Source: Umbelopsis ramanniana AG (lineage: Eukaryota; Mucoromycota; Umbelopsidomycetes; Umbelopsidales; Umbelopsidaceae). From it: a DNA stretch of 64,000 bases. Under the pieces are notes generated by a model. That model was not told the origin of the DNA. It worked only from the letters and a program-made list of their open reading frames with translations, and did no database searches. Positions 15,360-26,588 of this stretch are shown piece by piece. The number at the start of each line of letters is the position of its first letter. The stretch's first letter is position 1. The translations under genes were made by a program, and so were the position numbers. Location: the NCBI RefSeq assembly GCF_025399195.1, contig NW_026252116.1:186001-250000 (forward strand), in the 5' to 3' direction.

Positions 15360-16613
15360 TCAACCAAACGTACTAACAATGTGAGCCAGCTTGAGCATTT
15401 CAGTGCGTTTGCGAAGGGCGTCTTCATCGTCGTCCTTACTTTCTTCATGGGTTTCCACTCGAGGTGGAGACCGGAAGGGTGAAGGAGGATGTTCATGAGA
15501 CCGGTTGATCATAGGTCCTAGTAAAGAAGGAGGGCTGTTGGTATTGTTCTCTACATAGGGCGGACGAAAAAATGGATCCCGTGGTGGATGAGCCGATAAC
15601 GAGGCTGGTGGTGAGGAGGATGGTAAAGAACGGTCTAAAAAGGTGGGTGGGGTGGGTAACCGATGATGGCTACTACTACGTGAACGCTGTTGATGATCAG
15701 CAGCGGTGGTGGCTGGTAACTCCATGATTTGCGATATAGGAGGTAGGGTGGTGGATGATAATGCCGTCAAAGCAGGTGTGTTATGTGGGGAATTGACACC
15801 ATTACTGGTAATCTGTCGAATAGCCACAGGAACAGGGAACGAACTGGAACCACCGGAAGAAGAAGGAGGTAGATATGGATGAAAACCATAGCGTCTTGAT
15901 GGGGGTGTTTTGGATGACGCCGAAGTGGTCGAAGATGTTGAGGAAGAAGGCTGCATGGGAATGGCGTTGGGTGGCGGGGGTCTGCGCGGTGGCAATTCTT
16001 GCCGGTGGTGATGTTGACTTAAATGTTGGTCAATGGTCAAAGGAGGTTGCACTCGGTGTGAATCGGACCGGAACCTGTGATGAGCATGTAAGTGCGGTAC
16101 CGGGTGGTCTTCAGCCGGTGAATATTTGGATTTGTGGGTACGCCGTGATTTTGGCGACATATGGGTTCGATAATGTTGCATCATATTATCCTGCCTTGAA
16201 AACCTGGATTGACATCCTGGAAACAAGCAACGAAAGTTCTTTTCGCCAGTATGAATGCGATTATGGCGAGCAAGGTGACCACTAGGGAAAAATAAAATAG
16301 AAAATAAAGTGAGTGTCTGGTCCACAGTTCCTAATTTTGCTTATGTGATATCTCACCTCGTGGTGAAGCTCTTGTCGCAGCCAGGCTCTCGACAATGATA
16401 CTTCCGCTTAGTATGCACTTGGGTCTGTGAAGAGCCAGTTTTCTCGTTATCGGATGAATATGGGCTTATTGAAGACATGGCTTGGTTGGGTGAAGGCGAG
16501 TCCTCGTCCACCGAGGATGCGTTAGAGCCAAACGAAGATACCATGGCTTGCTTATTCACATTCAAAAGACTAATCTGTCTACCCGAGGCATCAGTACCCG
16601 AGAGCAGATCCAT
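15360..16613 (-). CDS. C2H2 zinc-finger transcription factor, NRG1-like repressor
   Basis: Two exons, 16357-16613 and 15360-16281, give 392 residues. Two tandem C2H2 fingers lie at about residues 75-130. The splice restores KSFTTSGHLARHNRIHTGEK, the hallmark of Nrg1/Nrg2-type repressors, followed by FSRQDNMMQHYRTHMSPKSRR. Fungal Nrg1 recruits Tup1-Cyc8 to repress stress, carbon and filamentation genes; that role is inferred here from finger similarity only. The rest is low-complexity Ser/Pro/His/Arg sequence, probably disordered, ending in an acidic-basic stretch (ESKDDDEDALRKRTEMLKL). ATG 16613 is the first in-frame ATG; upstream in-frame sequence is a pyrimidine-rich leader without ATG. Confidence 0.82.
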
Positions 16614-17116
16614 CACTGATTCAAGATGGAAGGGAAGGGAAAAAAAAAGTGGAGAAAAGGGAAAAGAAGAAAACACAAAAAAGAAAATGGCTGGCTGGCT
16701 TGTCTTGCTTGCCAGCTATTATGTCTGTGTCCCCCCACCCTTTTCCTTTTCAATTGGGCCCTCTTTTTTCTCATTTCTACCCGCGGACCGGACTCTGAAA
16801 GCCTTCATACCTCGGTGCTGGCCTTGCTGAACACCTCAGACCTGATCACAGCCAATCGATTAGGACCCCCCAAACAAATTGAATGAGACAACACCGGCGC
16901 AACGTTAACCATGGCATGGCTTGGAAAAAGTAGAGATTGAAAGTGGTTGTTTGCCAGGGTCTAGCGTTTAAGGTTGTTGGCTGAGCTGAGTCTGACCTGA
17001 CCTGACCTCTCGGACCCTTGTCGCCCTGTGGTACGCCAGAAACTGTTACATCAACTTACCGCTCGTCATCTGCCCGCACTTCCCTGCCCATGGAACTATA
17101 CATTTTTATTATTACA
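16614..17116. other. Upstream region of the C2H2 gene and 3' flank of the tetraspanin gene
   Basis: About 500 bases between two leftward genes. On the + strand it starts with a purine-rich segment (16620-16690), i.e. a pyrimidine-rich leader on the minus strand, and contains a short direct repeat tgacc at 16991-17008. No ORF or RNA gene was recognised. Confidence 0.45.
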
Positions 17117-18364
17117 TCATGCTTGTGAACTACTACTGCGTACTCCTTTACTGGGCCGCCGAGCCCTATGGTATCCGGAAAATTGTCCGCCACCACCACT
17201 GTAATCCGCTGGAGCCACATGTTGCTGTAACAGAGGCCGGTATGCATCATCCTGCTCTGTACGCTCCATAATCTCCACCATTAAGGTAGTCACTAAAATA
17301 CTCAGAATCTAAAATAGTACGATTTTTAGCATACATGAGGGTTCGCGATGAGCGGTGAATAGAAAACCTTACTTGAACCATTATCGCGATCGCAGTGCCA
17401 GCGATCAGGCTGGCTTTATGGTCATCGAGCATCTGAGTTGTAGTCATGTAGCAGGGCTGTGCATACTGGCAGGACAAGGATGAGGGACGATCCCATGTGT
17501 GAAGATAACCACAGCATTGTATGCTGTATACGATATCAAATAAGAAAAGGTGGGTACGACATGCTTTTTAATATTCAGACCCTTTACCGTGTTTCAATGT
17601 TGCTGAGAGAAAGCCGGTCATGATCATACAGGTACCCCCAGACCTGACTGCCAACGCTGCGAACCTTGGGTCGGATGTCAGCAAATGAATGAGAAAGATC
17701 TCAGGTTTAGATGTTTTACCTTGTCAGGCTCGATGGACACCAACCAAATGATGATACCTACACACAAAAAAAACCGGTTATTGTTAGAATATTATCCATG
17801 TACATAGTCCACTCCGTCTCTTCACCTGTTTCAAGGATCAATACCATGCTTAACATAGTAATGAATCCCCTTAGAAAACCAAAATGTTCGATAGCAGTCC
17901 CGAAATAACCTGTAAAGGAGATCACTGCGATCCATATGCCCACGATCATGGTGACCATGGCAAACGTCGTACCAACATTGGATGCCCGTAAATGAAAACC
18001 TCCTGTATCGGGGCATGAAAATAAATAAAAGGTTGGGATATAAAGTAGCAGTTACGGCTCATCCTATATACACACCGAGTGCAACCAGACCTAAGCCAAC
18101 CATCTAAACAAGGGATGTTATAATGCCAAGCCATTGTTCAAGTAAAGATATGGAGATGAAGTTGTTGGATATGTGAGGACGCACAATAAAAACATTAATG
18201 TATAGTTTGAACGACAAAGGTCCCCCAGTCAGAGTAAAATATAAAATATTAGAAAAAAGGTTAGTGAACAGTCAGTCGATCGACACTTGTCAGTAGAATC
18301 CCAAGTTCACCAGCATTGTTCGGGTCCACCAGCATGTTACTCGCCGTAATGCAGAATCAGCCAT
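17117..18364 (-). CDS. Tetraspanin family membrane protein
   Basis: Four-pass membrane organiser. Six exons are clear: 18076-18103, 17826-18002, 17720-17757, 17588-17664, 17373-17523 and 17117-17308 (221 codons in frame with stop). TM1 ends MVGLGLVALG; TM2 is TMIVGIWIAVISFTGYFG; TM3 spans FITMLSMVLILETGIIIWLV; the large loop carries IQCCGYLHTWDRPSSLSC with the diagnostic CCG motif plus two more Cys; TM4 is SLIAGTAIAIMVQILSILV. The short cytosolic tail ends in RPLLQQHVAP... . The 5' exon is uncertain: minus-strand 18293-18364 encodes MADSALRR...NLGFY, which joined to 18103 completes a perfect tetraspanin TM1, but the join has no GT donor (a TGA follows at once). Confidence 0.8.
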
Positions 18365-18898
18365 GAGAAATGTTAGGCAGGCACCAAAGCAGTAAGGAAA
18401 AAAAAAAAAAAAAAGAGATACACACACTGAGGATCCAGTCATCCCATCCCACGCAGCCAAAAATTGCTCGTCTGGTGACATCCGTGCGGTTCCCCCATTC
18501 CATAGCCTTACCTTACCTTGCCCTGTATTCCTTGTTCGCTGTGTCATAGCTCAATGAACCAAAACTGGTCATCCACCCCTTGTATATTTACAGCTGCACT
18601 CTTCCCCCCCCCTTGATTCCCCTGCTGAAGGAGGTATGAGGTCTTTTTTTGCACTGCATTCCCGGTGATCTCATCCCACCCAATTCAATTGTTTATTTGT
18701 TTGGCTCGTTAATATAAACCACGGTCGTAAACACAAAAATATTGAACGGTTGTAAATCCAAACTGTTATCTTAAAGTCGTGAATAAAGTAAGTCTTCATC
18801 GCAACTGTCATCGCATATTCAACCATCGCAATGACTTAAAGAACTGACTCGCCGCCTTTCTTTCAGCATTTCCATTACAACTCTACTTTTTCTACAAG
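18365..18898. other. Divergent spacer between tetraspanin and acidic-protein genes
   Basis: Promoter region for both genes. It holds an A-tract of about 17 bases (near 18399-18415), C-rich patches near 18604-18612, and little else that can be named. Confidence 0.45.
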
Positions 18899-20456
18899 AT
18901 GATGCGAGCATACTCAATTGCACGACATGAAAGACGCTCTCATAAGCGGAACTCTGTTATCATACCAGACAATGTAAAGATCTTGAGCGATGTATCAGAG
19001 GGTGGACAGGAGACCTCAACCTCCGCGGATCACTTAATTGAGTCCATTGCCTCGTGCGAAGGTACCGAAGACGTGAATCATGATGGTAAAAATAAAATTT
19101 CCCAGAAATTTTTGGCTCGTCGTGAAATGGATGAGCAAAGAGAGAGCTCGCCGATGTGGTACTGAAAGATTTAATTCATTTTATCCACATAGCATCTATG
19201 GAGGTATTGGAGGAACTTCAACCAGAGGTTTTAGAGTCTTCAAATCGTCCTAGTGAACCTTGTCACATAGATGATGTTATCAGTGGTACGGATTTCGATG
19301 ATTGTAACATGACTGCGCAAAACCTTCAAAAAAAAAAAAAAGCCAACATTTTTGTCTCCCCCTGCTTATTAGAAGAACCTTCTGAGATCGTACAAGAAAA
19401 GTCAGAGGAAGTTCAAATCCAAGAAGATACACATGGTAAGTGGTGGCACTCTATGTTTCACGGAAATTTATAGTATCCACCATCCGTTACTGAATTAAAT
19501 TTTACAGTTGAGGAGTGCTGTATGCAGCCAAATGTGGAGGAAACTGGGGACAATGAAGTGACCCATGATACAGCAGGTGACACCCATGAATGCGTAGAAG
19601 AGCCAGTCTGTGATGCGTCTTATCAAGAAATAACTGAAGTCGAAGAGGATGCCACTCCCAGTGATACCGTCTTGTGCATGGATGAAGAACCAGTAGCGGA
19701 AGTGCTGAATGAAGAACCAGACATGCACGTAGATGAGATACAGACCGCCGACGAACTTACAGGAGATGCAGTGGTGGGTGAGAACAAGTCAAGAGAAGAA
19801 GTGGCCATCGAGTCAAGAGTCTGCATGGATGAAAGACTTGATGAGGACATCAGCAAGGATGAGACAGATGAAACTAAACTGGATGCTTCAGAAAACGATG
19901 AACAAGTTATTCAGAACGTGGAGTGTCCTGAAACGCAAGAGATTGAAGTGGCAGACCTTTCCGTGTTGACCACTAAAAAAGAAGGAGAGAAGAAATCGGT
20001 ATCGATGGCGAGCGAAGACGACTCCCAACGGGAAACACCCAGCCCTAGCTTCCGCAAAGATCGAAAACGTAGGATGTCGATTCGAAGACTTTCTGACGCT
20101 TTTGTCCGATCCAAGTTCCCTGGCCCCGTAGAAAGTCCTGCTCAAGAGGTAAAATACGCAATTCGTAACGTAATCTAAATTCATTTCGCCCTAACTGTTG
20201 TCTCCGTAGACTCCTTCCGAAACATCTGAAAACACTCAACAGCAGGTAAATTAACCAACCAACCATGCCAACGTTTAAGTTATATGTCATACGCTGACCT
20301 TCCCGTTTCATTAAACAGGAGAAACGACGATTGATGGGCATTTTCGATAACTCACAAGGAGCCAGAAAGCTGCTACGCAAAAAAAGTAGTCTCTTGCTCA
20401 CCAAAATCAAGTCATCTTTCAATGCTGCAAAAAAGTCCACTCAACCTGTATTTTGA
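18899..20456 (+). CDS. Acidic protein of unknown function with basic C-terminal end
   Basis: Not recognised. Five exons: 18899-19085, 19193-19435, 19508-20148, 20210-20245 (36 nt) and 20319-20456, adding to 414 residues in frame. The start has two consecutive ATGs. The first 25 residues are basic (RHERRSHKRNS). Residues about 60-320 are very rich in Glu and Asp and probably disordered. Then comes a Ser/Arg/Lys block (RKDRKRRMSIRRLSDAF) with candidate basophilic-kinase sites, and a basic tail (ARKLLRKKSSLLLTKIKSSF) that could form an amphipathic helix. An A-rich coding tract near 19328-19341 encodes consecutive Lys. The first intron call (19086-19192) is the least certain. Length and charge pattern alone do not give a function. 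Confidence 0.6.
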
Positions 20457-20539
20457 TACCCAATATTTTGATACCCGTTCCTTTTACCCACTTGTCATTC
20501 CTTTGTGCAAAAATCATATTATATTTTTTATATTATACC

Positions 20540-21751
20540 CTACAGCTTTGCGGCTATTTTAGCTTTGGATAGAGTTACTGTGCCATCCTTAATGACCACC
20601 GCATCTCTTTCTTTCACCTTAGTAATAAAATGAATTGTTTCCTGATCCGCTGTTTCCTCTACCTTCCACATGGATATCACCAGGGTTTCTAAATAGATGA
20701 GAATGGGGCTTTCAGTTCGGTATCACAACGATTTTCATTTGAGAATGGTTCGTACCTCCGGGATACACAGGGCTACTAAAGCGTGCATGGATAGACTTGA
20801 AGCGAGATGGTTCGTTATTAGCCATTTTCTTGATGACGGCATGAGCAGACGCACCATATGAGCAAAGTCCATGCAAAATAGGGCGCTCGAACCCTAGCAT
20901 GGGAGCAATGGCTGGGTCGGCGTGCAGAGGGTTGTAGTCACTGAAAATGAAAAAGTCGTCAGGAATGACCCCATTACCATTGCATAGTGAAATGCATGTT
21001 GCCGTCAAGCCTGCATACTATATGCTTAACACTTACCCTGACAGTCGATATAAGAGTGCTTGGGATCGGGTAGTCACCACCTCGTCAACAGCATCTGGTT
21101 GTCGGTTTGGTATCTTATGGCTAGTTGCGCTGGGCCCTTTATCACCCTACAAGCAACATCAGCATGTCTCCCTTGCAACATAGGATCATATCCGACTACT
21201 TACACCCCATCCTCCGTATCCAATGACAAACATACGTGTAGTCATCTTGACATATTCAACATTTTGCTCATCCACAAGTGTTTTGATGGTTTCAATGACC
21301 ATACCGCTACCCTTATCATATACTCCGGAGATCTTGCTACGGATGGTATAATTTCCTTCTAACGGTACACCACGAAGAACCTCCATGCCCTGCTCGCCAT
21401 GCACGAGGTTATTGAGATTGTAGTCAGGTAATCCAGGCGTTTTTCCTCCTTTGGCAACCTCTTTTGCAAAGGAATTCACATCAAACCCGTCGCCTTTGGA
21501 CTGCAGTACTAAAGGGTAGGTGGGCAAGGCGGTGAAGCTTGGGTCTAATTCGTACAAATACTGCAGTTCGTTATGGTCGACGCCTACAGCTAGGGCATAC
21601 AATATCAGATCGCGTCGGTTATATGCCACCTGTTCCAACCGTCAGTATACAGTACACGTAGGTACCACAAGACAGAAGGCAGTACCTTATAGGCAGGCTG
21701 CTCGTAGCCAACGGCTTTGCTTGTGTCAACAGTGTATCCTTTGGGAGCCAT
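20540..21751 (-). CDS. Peroxisomal enoyl-CoA hydratase 2 (MaoC-like), stand-alone
   Basis: Hydrates trans-2-enoyl-CoA to (3R)-hydroxyacyl-CoA in peroxisomal beta-oxidation. Five exons: 21686-21751, 21206-21629, 21037-21136, 20756-20940 and 20540-20688, giving 307 residues, equal to the hydratase domain of MFE-2/Fox2. The N-terminal hot-dog half has VAYNRRDLILYALAVGVD; the C-terminal half has KIPNRQPDAVDEVVT and LYRLSGDYNPLHADPAIA, the hydratase-2 signature with catalytic Asp and His. It then reads RPILHGLCSYG. The last three residues are AKL, a PTS1 peroxisome import signal. There is no dehydrogenase domain, unlike the fungal Fox2 fusion protein. Confidence 0.9.
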
Positions 21752-21951
21752 AGTGATATGGTTTAAGGAAAGAGAGAAAGTGAGGAAGGGAAGGAACAAG
21801 ATTATAAATGGTGTCGAATTTCCCACCGTTTTTTCATGTGCCTTTACCCCACACAAGCGGCTGCTGAGCTTAATACATTTTTATGGTAATATTTTATCTC
21901 GGTATGAAGGCGACAGCAAGTATTGCACGATCTCAGTTTCTAATGTTCTAT

Positions 21952-22974
21952 TTACAAGTCGATGGTGGGTTTTACTTTGAACTTTCGCGTTGCTCGTTCA
22001 GCCGCTCTAAATCGTATTTGGTTTCCGTAAATGGCAAAGGTGTTCCCTTTCACCGTCATGTTGAAGATACTTGCCGCCTTGGGTATGTCTAAACGATGTG
22101 CAGGTCTTAGCAACAGAAGCATCACAAATGATTCGCATCATTCCACTTACGTTTTAACTTGTTGTCGGCTGTAATGATGTTCAACATGCTCTCGGTTTCC
22201 TGGACGACAATACCAGAGGTACCAATATAGCTTGGAGATTTACTTTTGACCACTAAGATGTACCAGCTTCATCAGTAAATCAATCCTTCAAACACACCTG
22301 TAACTTAATGGCATTCACAGGGTTCATCTGTCAAGTCACTCCTGGCACTGAAAACTCACCACTTAATATAGCGCCTTGGTAATCTGCTTTGATCAGCTTT
22401 TGTGAATGGACCAAAGCGCTGGTCGTATTACCCAGTAATTCCTCCATATAACCTTTCCAAAGTTCATGCAGTGGTAAAAAGAGATCGTATCGATGACAAT
22501 GCTTCGGGATGGTGTATAGACCGAGCTGGCGTTTTTCTCGTGAAGTGATCCTCTTGATTTTGGATTTGGCCGGCTTCTTTTTTGGCCGATTCGTCGTATC
22601 TGCTGCATCAATATGTACTTTCCTCCCTTGTATCTTGGTATTGATCGTTTGCTGAACCTCTGACTCGTTGGGAAGATACTCCTTCAACAATGCTGGCAAC
22701 GTTGCGTCTGCGGCAAGTGATCCATTCGATCTTGAATCGGTATTGGATCCGCCGACGACCTTAGGCTTATCCGTAGATTTGGCACTGTTGGCTAATATGC
22801 ACGCATTAGCATTAGTATTCTGGTTAACTTCAGTTCTCCATGTGAGCTCGGTTAATACGTACACATTCAAAGGCAGTAGAGATGCTCAGGTAGACTCTCA
22901 GTGAAACACAAAATTTCATTTATTTCAAAAAATCATGCAAGTCACAGCTGAACTTTCATACTCTCTTCTTCCAT
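21952..22974 (-). CDS. POP4: RNase P/MRP subunit Pop4 (Rpp29)
   Basis: Protein subunit shared by RNase P (tRNA 5' processing) and RNase MRP (rRNA processing). Clear exons are 21952-22088, 22151-22252 and 22360 to about 22835. Conserved blocks are KHCHRYDLFLPLHELWKGYM, QKLIKADYQGAILSVVKSKS, PSYIGTSGIVVQETE, IITADNKLKHIPKA and FAIYGNQIRFRAAERATRKF, the Rof/RNase P p29 Sm-like fold. The main exon has no in-frame ATG before the conserved part. A small first exon at 22946-22974 (MEEESMKVQ...) spliced to 22835 keeps the frame and gives 247 residues, but this is a guess. It is divergent from the CBS gene with very little space (about 20 bases between ATGs if this start is right). Confidence 0.85.
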
Positions 22975-22992
22975 TCCACTCACGCTCAAAGA

Positions 22993-24604
22993 ATGACGGA
23001 AAAATCAACCTCGCCTCCACTATACCCGGTTATCTCGGAACACAGAGAAGGCTTGACTACTGAAGCGCATGACTGGACCATGGTACAAGCAAAATCGTTG
23101 GTGGAAGGCCAAACTGTGATAACAATGTAAGTGCCGACCCCACCGTAGTGTCAAGTATCCGTCACCTCTCGCTTACACCTTTATTGTGCTATAGTGATGG
23201 TTCTCTACCGATAGAAGTAGCATGTGAAACTTTGCTTAATAACAACATCTCTTCTGCGCCTGTTTATGACTCTACACCTGCCACAAGCACCGCTATTGAT
23301 CACCCTAGATCATATATTGGCATGTTCGACTATGGTGATCTCATCTCGTACATATTGATTGTCTTGCGGAAAGAGTTCCCTCCTGAAGACGAGTCAACAA
23401 TTGAAATCAAAGAATTAATCAGAAAGGCTATGGGTGGTGAGCAAGTACCCGTAAAGCTTGCAAGTGGTAAGCAAATGTCACCCCACTTTCCATGCATACG
23501 CCGTGTTTGCCACGTTATCACCCAACGGACCTTCAATTATAGCAGGACTAACCATGTCATTCCACATAGATCTTTCCCGCAAGAACCCATTCTGCTCAGT
23601 CTTGCCGGAAGCAACACTGATTTCTGTCCTTGACGAGTTTTCCTGCGGAACACACAGAGGTGAGACATTCCTGATACGCGGGGTCTTTGATATGGGTGGG
23701 TAGTCCCATTGTCAAGCGATGATCACTGACCAGTATCAATCGGTCTTTGTTTGCAGTTGCCGTGACCCTTCCCAGTGGTGAACTTATGGTAAGGGTTTGT
23801 GAAGGAAAATATATGTTTTCGAATATGGAATTGATTAGCCTTGGTTGTTGGGGTTTTGTCAAATAGGGTATCCTGTCGCAGTCCAGAGTCATCGAATATT
23901 TGTATAGGAATATCAAGCATTTCCCAGAATTACATCGTGTTGCAAGCAAATCCGTAAGTCAACGTGGATATAGGATGATAGCTTTTTTGACATACTGACA
24001 TGTCTGTTCTCGCTTATGGTACGCATGCTACTGTAGTTACGACAACTGCAATTAGGAGAGGCGCCAGTCATATCTATAGACTCAGAATCCATAGTGTTGG
24101 ATGCATTGAGCTTAATGAGTAAGTACGCCGGGAATGAAGACTCCATCATAGTATCGCTGAAACTAAATTTAATTTCGCCGCCATCAGACAAACACGGTGT
24201 CTCATCATTAGCTGTCATTGGACCTACCAATTCACTTGTTGGTAACATATCTCTAACCGATGTCAAGCATATTATTAAAAATCAGCAAAAGCTGCTTTGG
24301 AACTCGTGTTTCCATTTCATCAACAACATTCGAATTTCTCAAGGTGTCATTGATGGACAGGTGAGTTTTTAGTATGAAAGAAAGCAGATTGAAAAGGTTC
24401 TCACACTTGTATTCCGGCGACCAGGATCGACACCCTGTATTTGACGTAAAATTGGATACAACTTTATTGATGACGATGGGAAAACTAGTAGCTACAAAGG
24501 CACATCGACTTTGGGTGACGGATGAAGCGGACGTGGTAATTGGACTAGTATCCCTTACGGATTTGCTACGAGCCATTTTAAATAATACGGTCAATCAGCA
24601 GTAG
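22993..24604 (+). CDS. CBS-domain protein (adenine-nucleotide sensor type)
   Basis: Seven exons: 22993-23126, 23195-23466, 23570-23659, 23757-23788 (32 nt), 23867-23953, 24037-24360 and 24425-24604, giving 372 residues. Repeated CBS motifs can be seen in four places: IEVACETLLNNNISSAPVYD...GMFDYGDLI, ISVLDEFS...LMGILSQSRVIEYL, VLDALSLMSKY...LVGNISLTDVKHII and TMGKLVATKAHRLWVTDE...GLVSLTDLLRAI. Tandem CBS pairs bind AMP/ATP and regulate partners, as in AMPK gamma or yeast Sds23/Snf4. The arrangement resembles Sds23-type proteins, but I cannot separate it from other four-CBS proteins by eye. Confidence 0.8.
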
Positions 24605-24828
24605 CTTCATTATTGCAATGAATAATACAATGAACTACTTTTTGTGTTGTGTGTTCCATGATGTGCTATTGTTAGGTAAGGGCTTTCCTCGCCAAGATGG
24701 ACGAGCGGAGATTCAAAAGGTGACACAGTCATGACCTTTTATAAAAAAAAAGCGATCGGAATGGGCCCCCCAATCTTTACATCTTTGTCAGCCAAACGAT
24801 CTTTGGTCCGATCACTTTGCTGAACGTT

Positions 24829-26370
24829 ATGGGTAGCAGCGATCTTGACAGGTAAGGCGATTAGACATTGCCACTTGCACTGTGTACGATGCTAAGACTT
24901 TGGACTTCCGATAAGACAAATCGAGCAGCTGAGGCAATGCGAGATCATTACTGAGAATGAGGTGAAAACGTTGTGCCAAAAGGCAAGAGAGATTCTCGCA
25001 GAAGAGAGCAATGTCCAAAAGATTGACGCCCCAGTGACGGTAAGTGACACTCTACTTCACAGAACCTGACTAGGTACAGTGTTTTTTGAAATTAAGATTG
25101 TCTAACTGATCGTGATTCTTCTCTCTACATCTATTTACTTGATCCATCAGATATGCGGTGACATTCACGGTACGTCCTTATCGAAATGCGATATCATCCA
25201 CTGGGACAATGTGTTCTGAACCGTGTTTCACTTCTCCTTTTAGGCCAGTTTTATGACCTCAAGGAACTGTTTAAAGTCGGTGGTGAATGTCCAGATACGA
25301 ACTATTTGTTCATGGGTACGATTACTACCTTTGATGAGAGCATTGGGTTCAACACTGCGGTACTGAATGAACTCGGTTTTTTTTTTGCAGGCGATTTTGT
25401 AGACCGAGGGTTTTATTCTGTCGAAACATTCTTACTTTTACTCGCCCTCAAGGTTCGATATCCCGACCGCATCACTCTTATTCGCGGCAATCACGAAAGT
25501 AGACAAATTACACAAGTGTATGGATTTTATGATGAATGTCTACGAAAATACGGTTCAGTTAATGTCTGGCGATATTGTTGTGAGGTCTTCGATCACCTTG
25601 CTTTGAGTGCTATCATCGATAACAAAATATTCTGCGTTCACGGCGGCTTATCTCCCAGTATCAACACCATTGATCAGGTAAGGGGGAGCGACGTGGAAAA
25701 GTTACTTGAAGCTATTTAAGTTGCTCACCTATGTTTATATTGGCATTCTACAGATTCGCAGCATCGATCGAAAGCTAGAAGTACCACATGATGGTGCTAT
25801 GTGTGATCTCCTCTGGTCAGACCCAGATGGTATGTGCACACATAGACAAAAAAAAACAATCTCACGCAAGCTTTATTTGCCATGCTCATACCTTTTTGTT
25901 TATTTTAGATATCGAAGGCTGGGGATTGAGCCCAAGAGGAGCTGGATATCTGTTTGGTGGTGATGTTGTTCAAAGTGTGAGTTAATTTTGCTCTTTCCCC
26001 ACATATATTATCTGGCATCCTGGACTAAACCTCTTTCTCTACCATAGTTTCTACACAATAATGACCTCAACCTCATAGCACGTGCCCATCAGCTCGTCAT
26101 GGAAGGTTACAAACTTTTGTTCAACGACACCATTGTCACTGTATGGTCCGCACCAAATTACTGCTACCGGTAAGAACAATATTTGCGCGCATCTGACTTA
26201 TCCTACTACTAACACTGCTGGGACATTGCAATTGTAGGTGCGGCAATGTAGCAGCGATATTGGAGCTAAACGATAACTTGGAATCCAATTACAAAATATT
26301 TGATGCTGCTGTTGGTGTGGAAGCGCGGGGAGCAGGACTTCGGAAACGAGCACCAGACTATTTCCTCTAA
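24829..26370 (+). CDS. Serine/threonine protein phosphatase PP4 catalytic subunit
   Basis: Metal-dependent PPP phosphatase acting in DNA-damage recovery and other pathways (yeast Pph3). Nine exons: 24829-24851, 24916-25039, 25151-25169 (19 nt), 25244-25315, 25391-25677, 25754-25829, 25909-25976, 26048-26169 and 26238-26370; the sum is exactly 307 residues, the length of animal PP4c. Metal and catalytic motifs are GDIHGQ, GDFVDRG, RGNHES and the downstream HGGLSPS and [10 protein letters not shown]. The stretch [20 protein letters not shown] is PP4/PP6-like, and the C-terminus DYFL is the conserved methylated PP2A/PP4 tail. The microexon encodes ICGDIH, i.e. the first metal-binding motif. Confidence 0.96.
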
Positions 26371-26588
26371 ACTGATGGATGGGCTGGTGTACTTCTTCAT
26401 TTTATGATACATCCAAACACTACTAAATTCCGGCATGATCCGCACGTAGTTCTTATCACGCTACTGTATTTGTAAATTTGTCTTCTACTTTTTCTTTTTT
26501 TTTTCCCCTATTGTAACGTTGATAAACTACACGATGCTCACATCGTCTGTTTGTGACATATGTATTACAATTAAACGTTTTACTTCAA

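Noticed and set aside
15875-16285. Open frame of 136 codons on the + strand
   Set aside because: Shadow of the Ser/Pro/His-rich exon of the C2H2 gene; its composition is explained by the antisense low-complexity codons.
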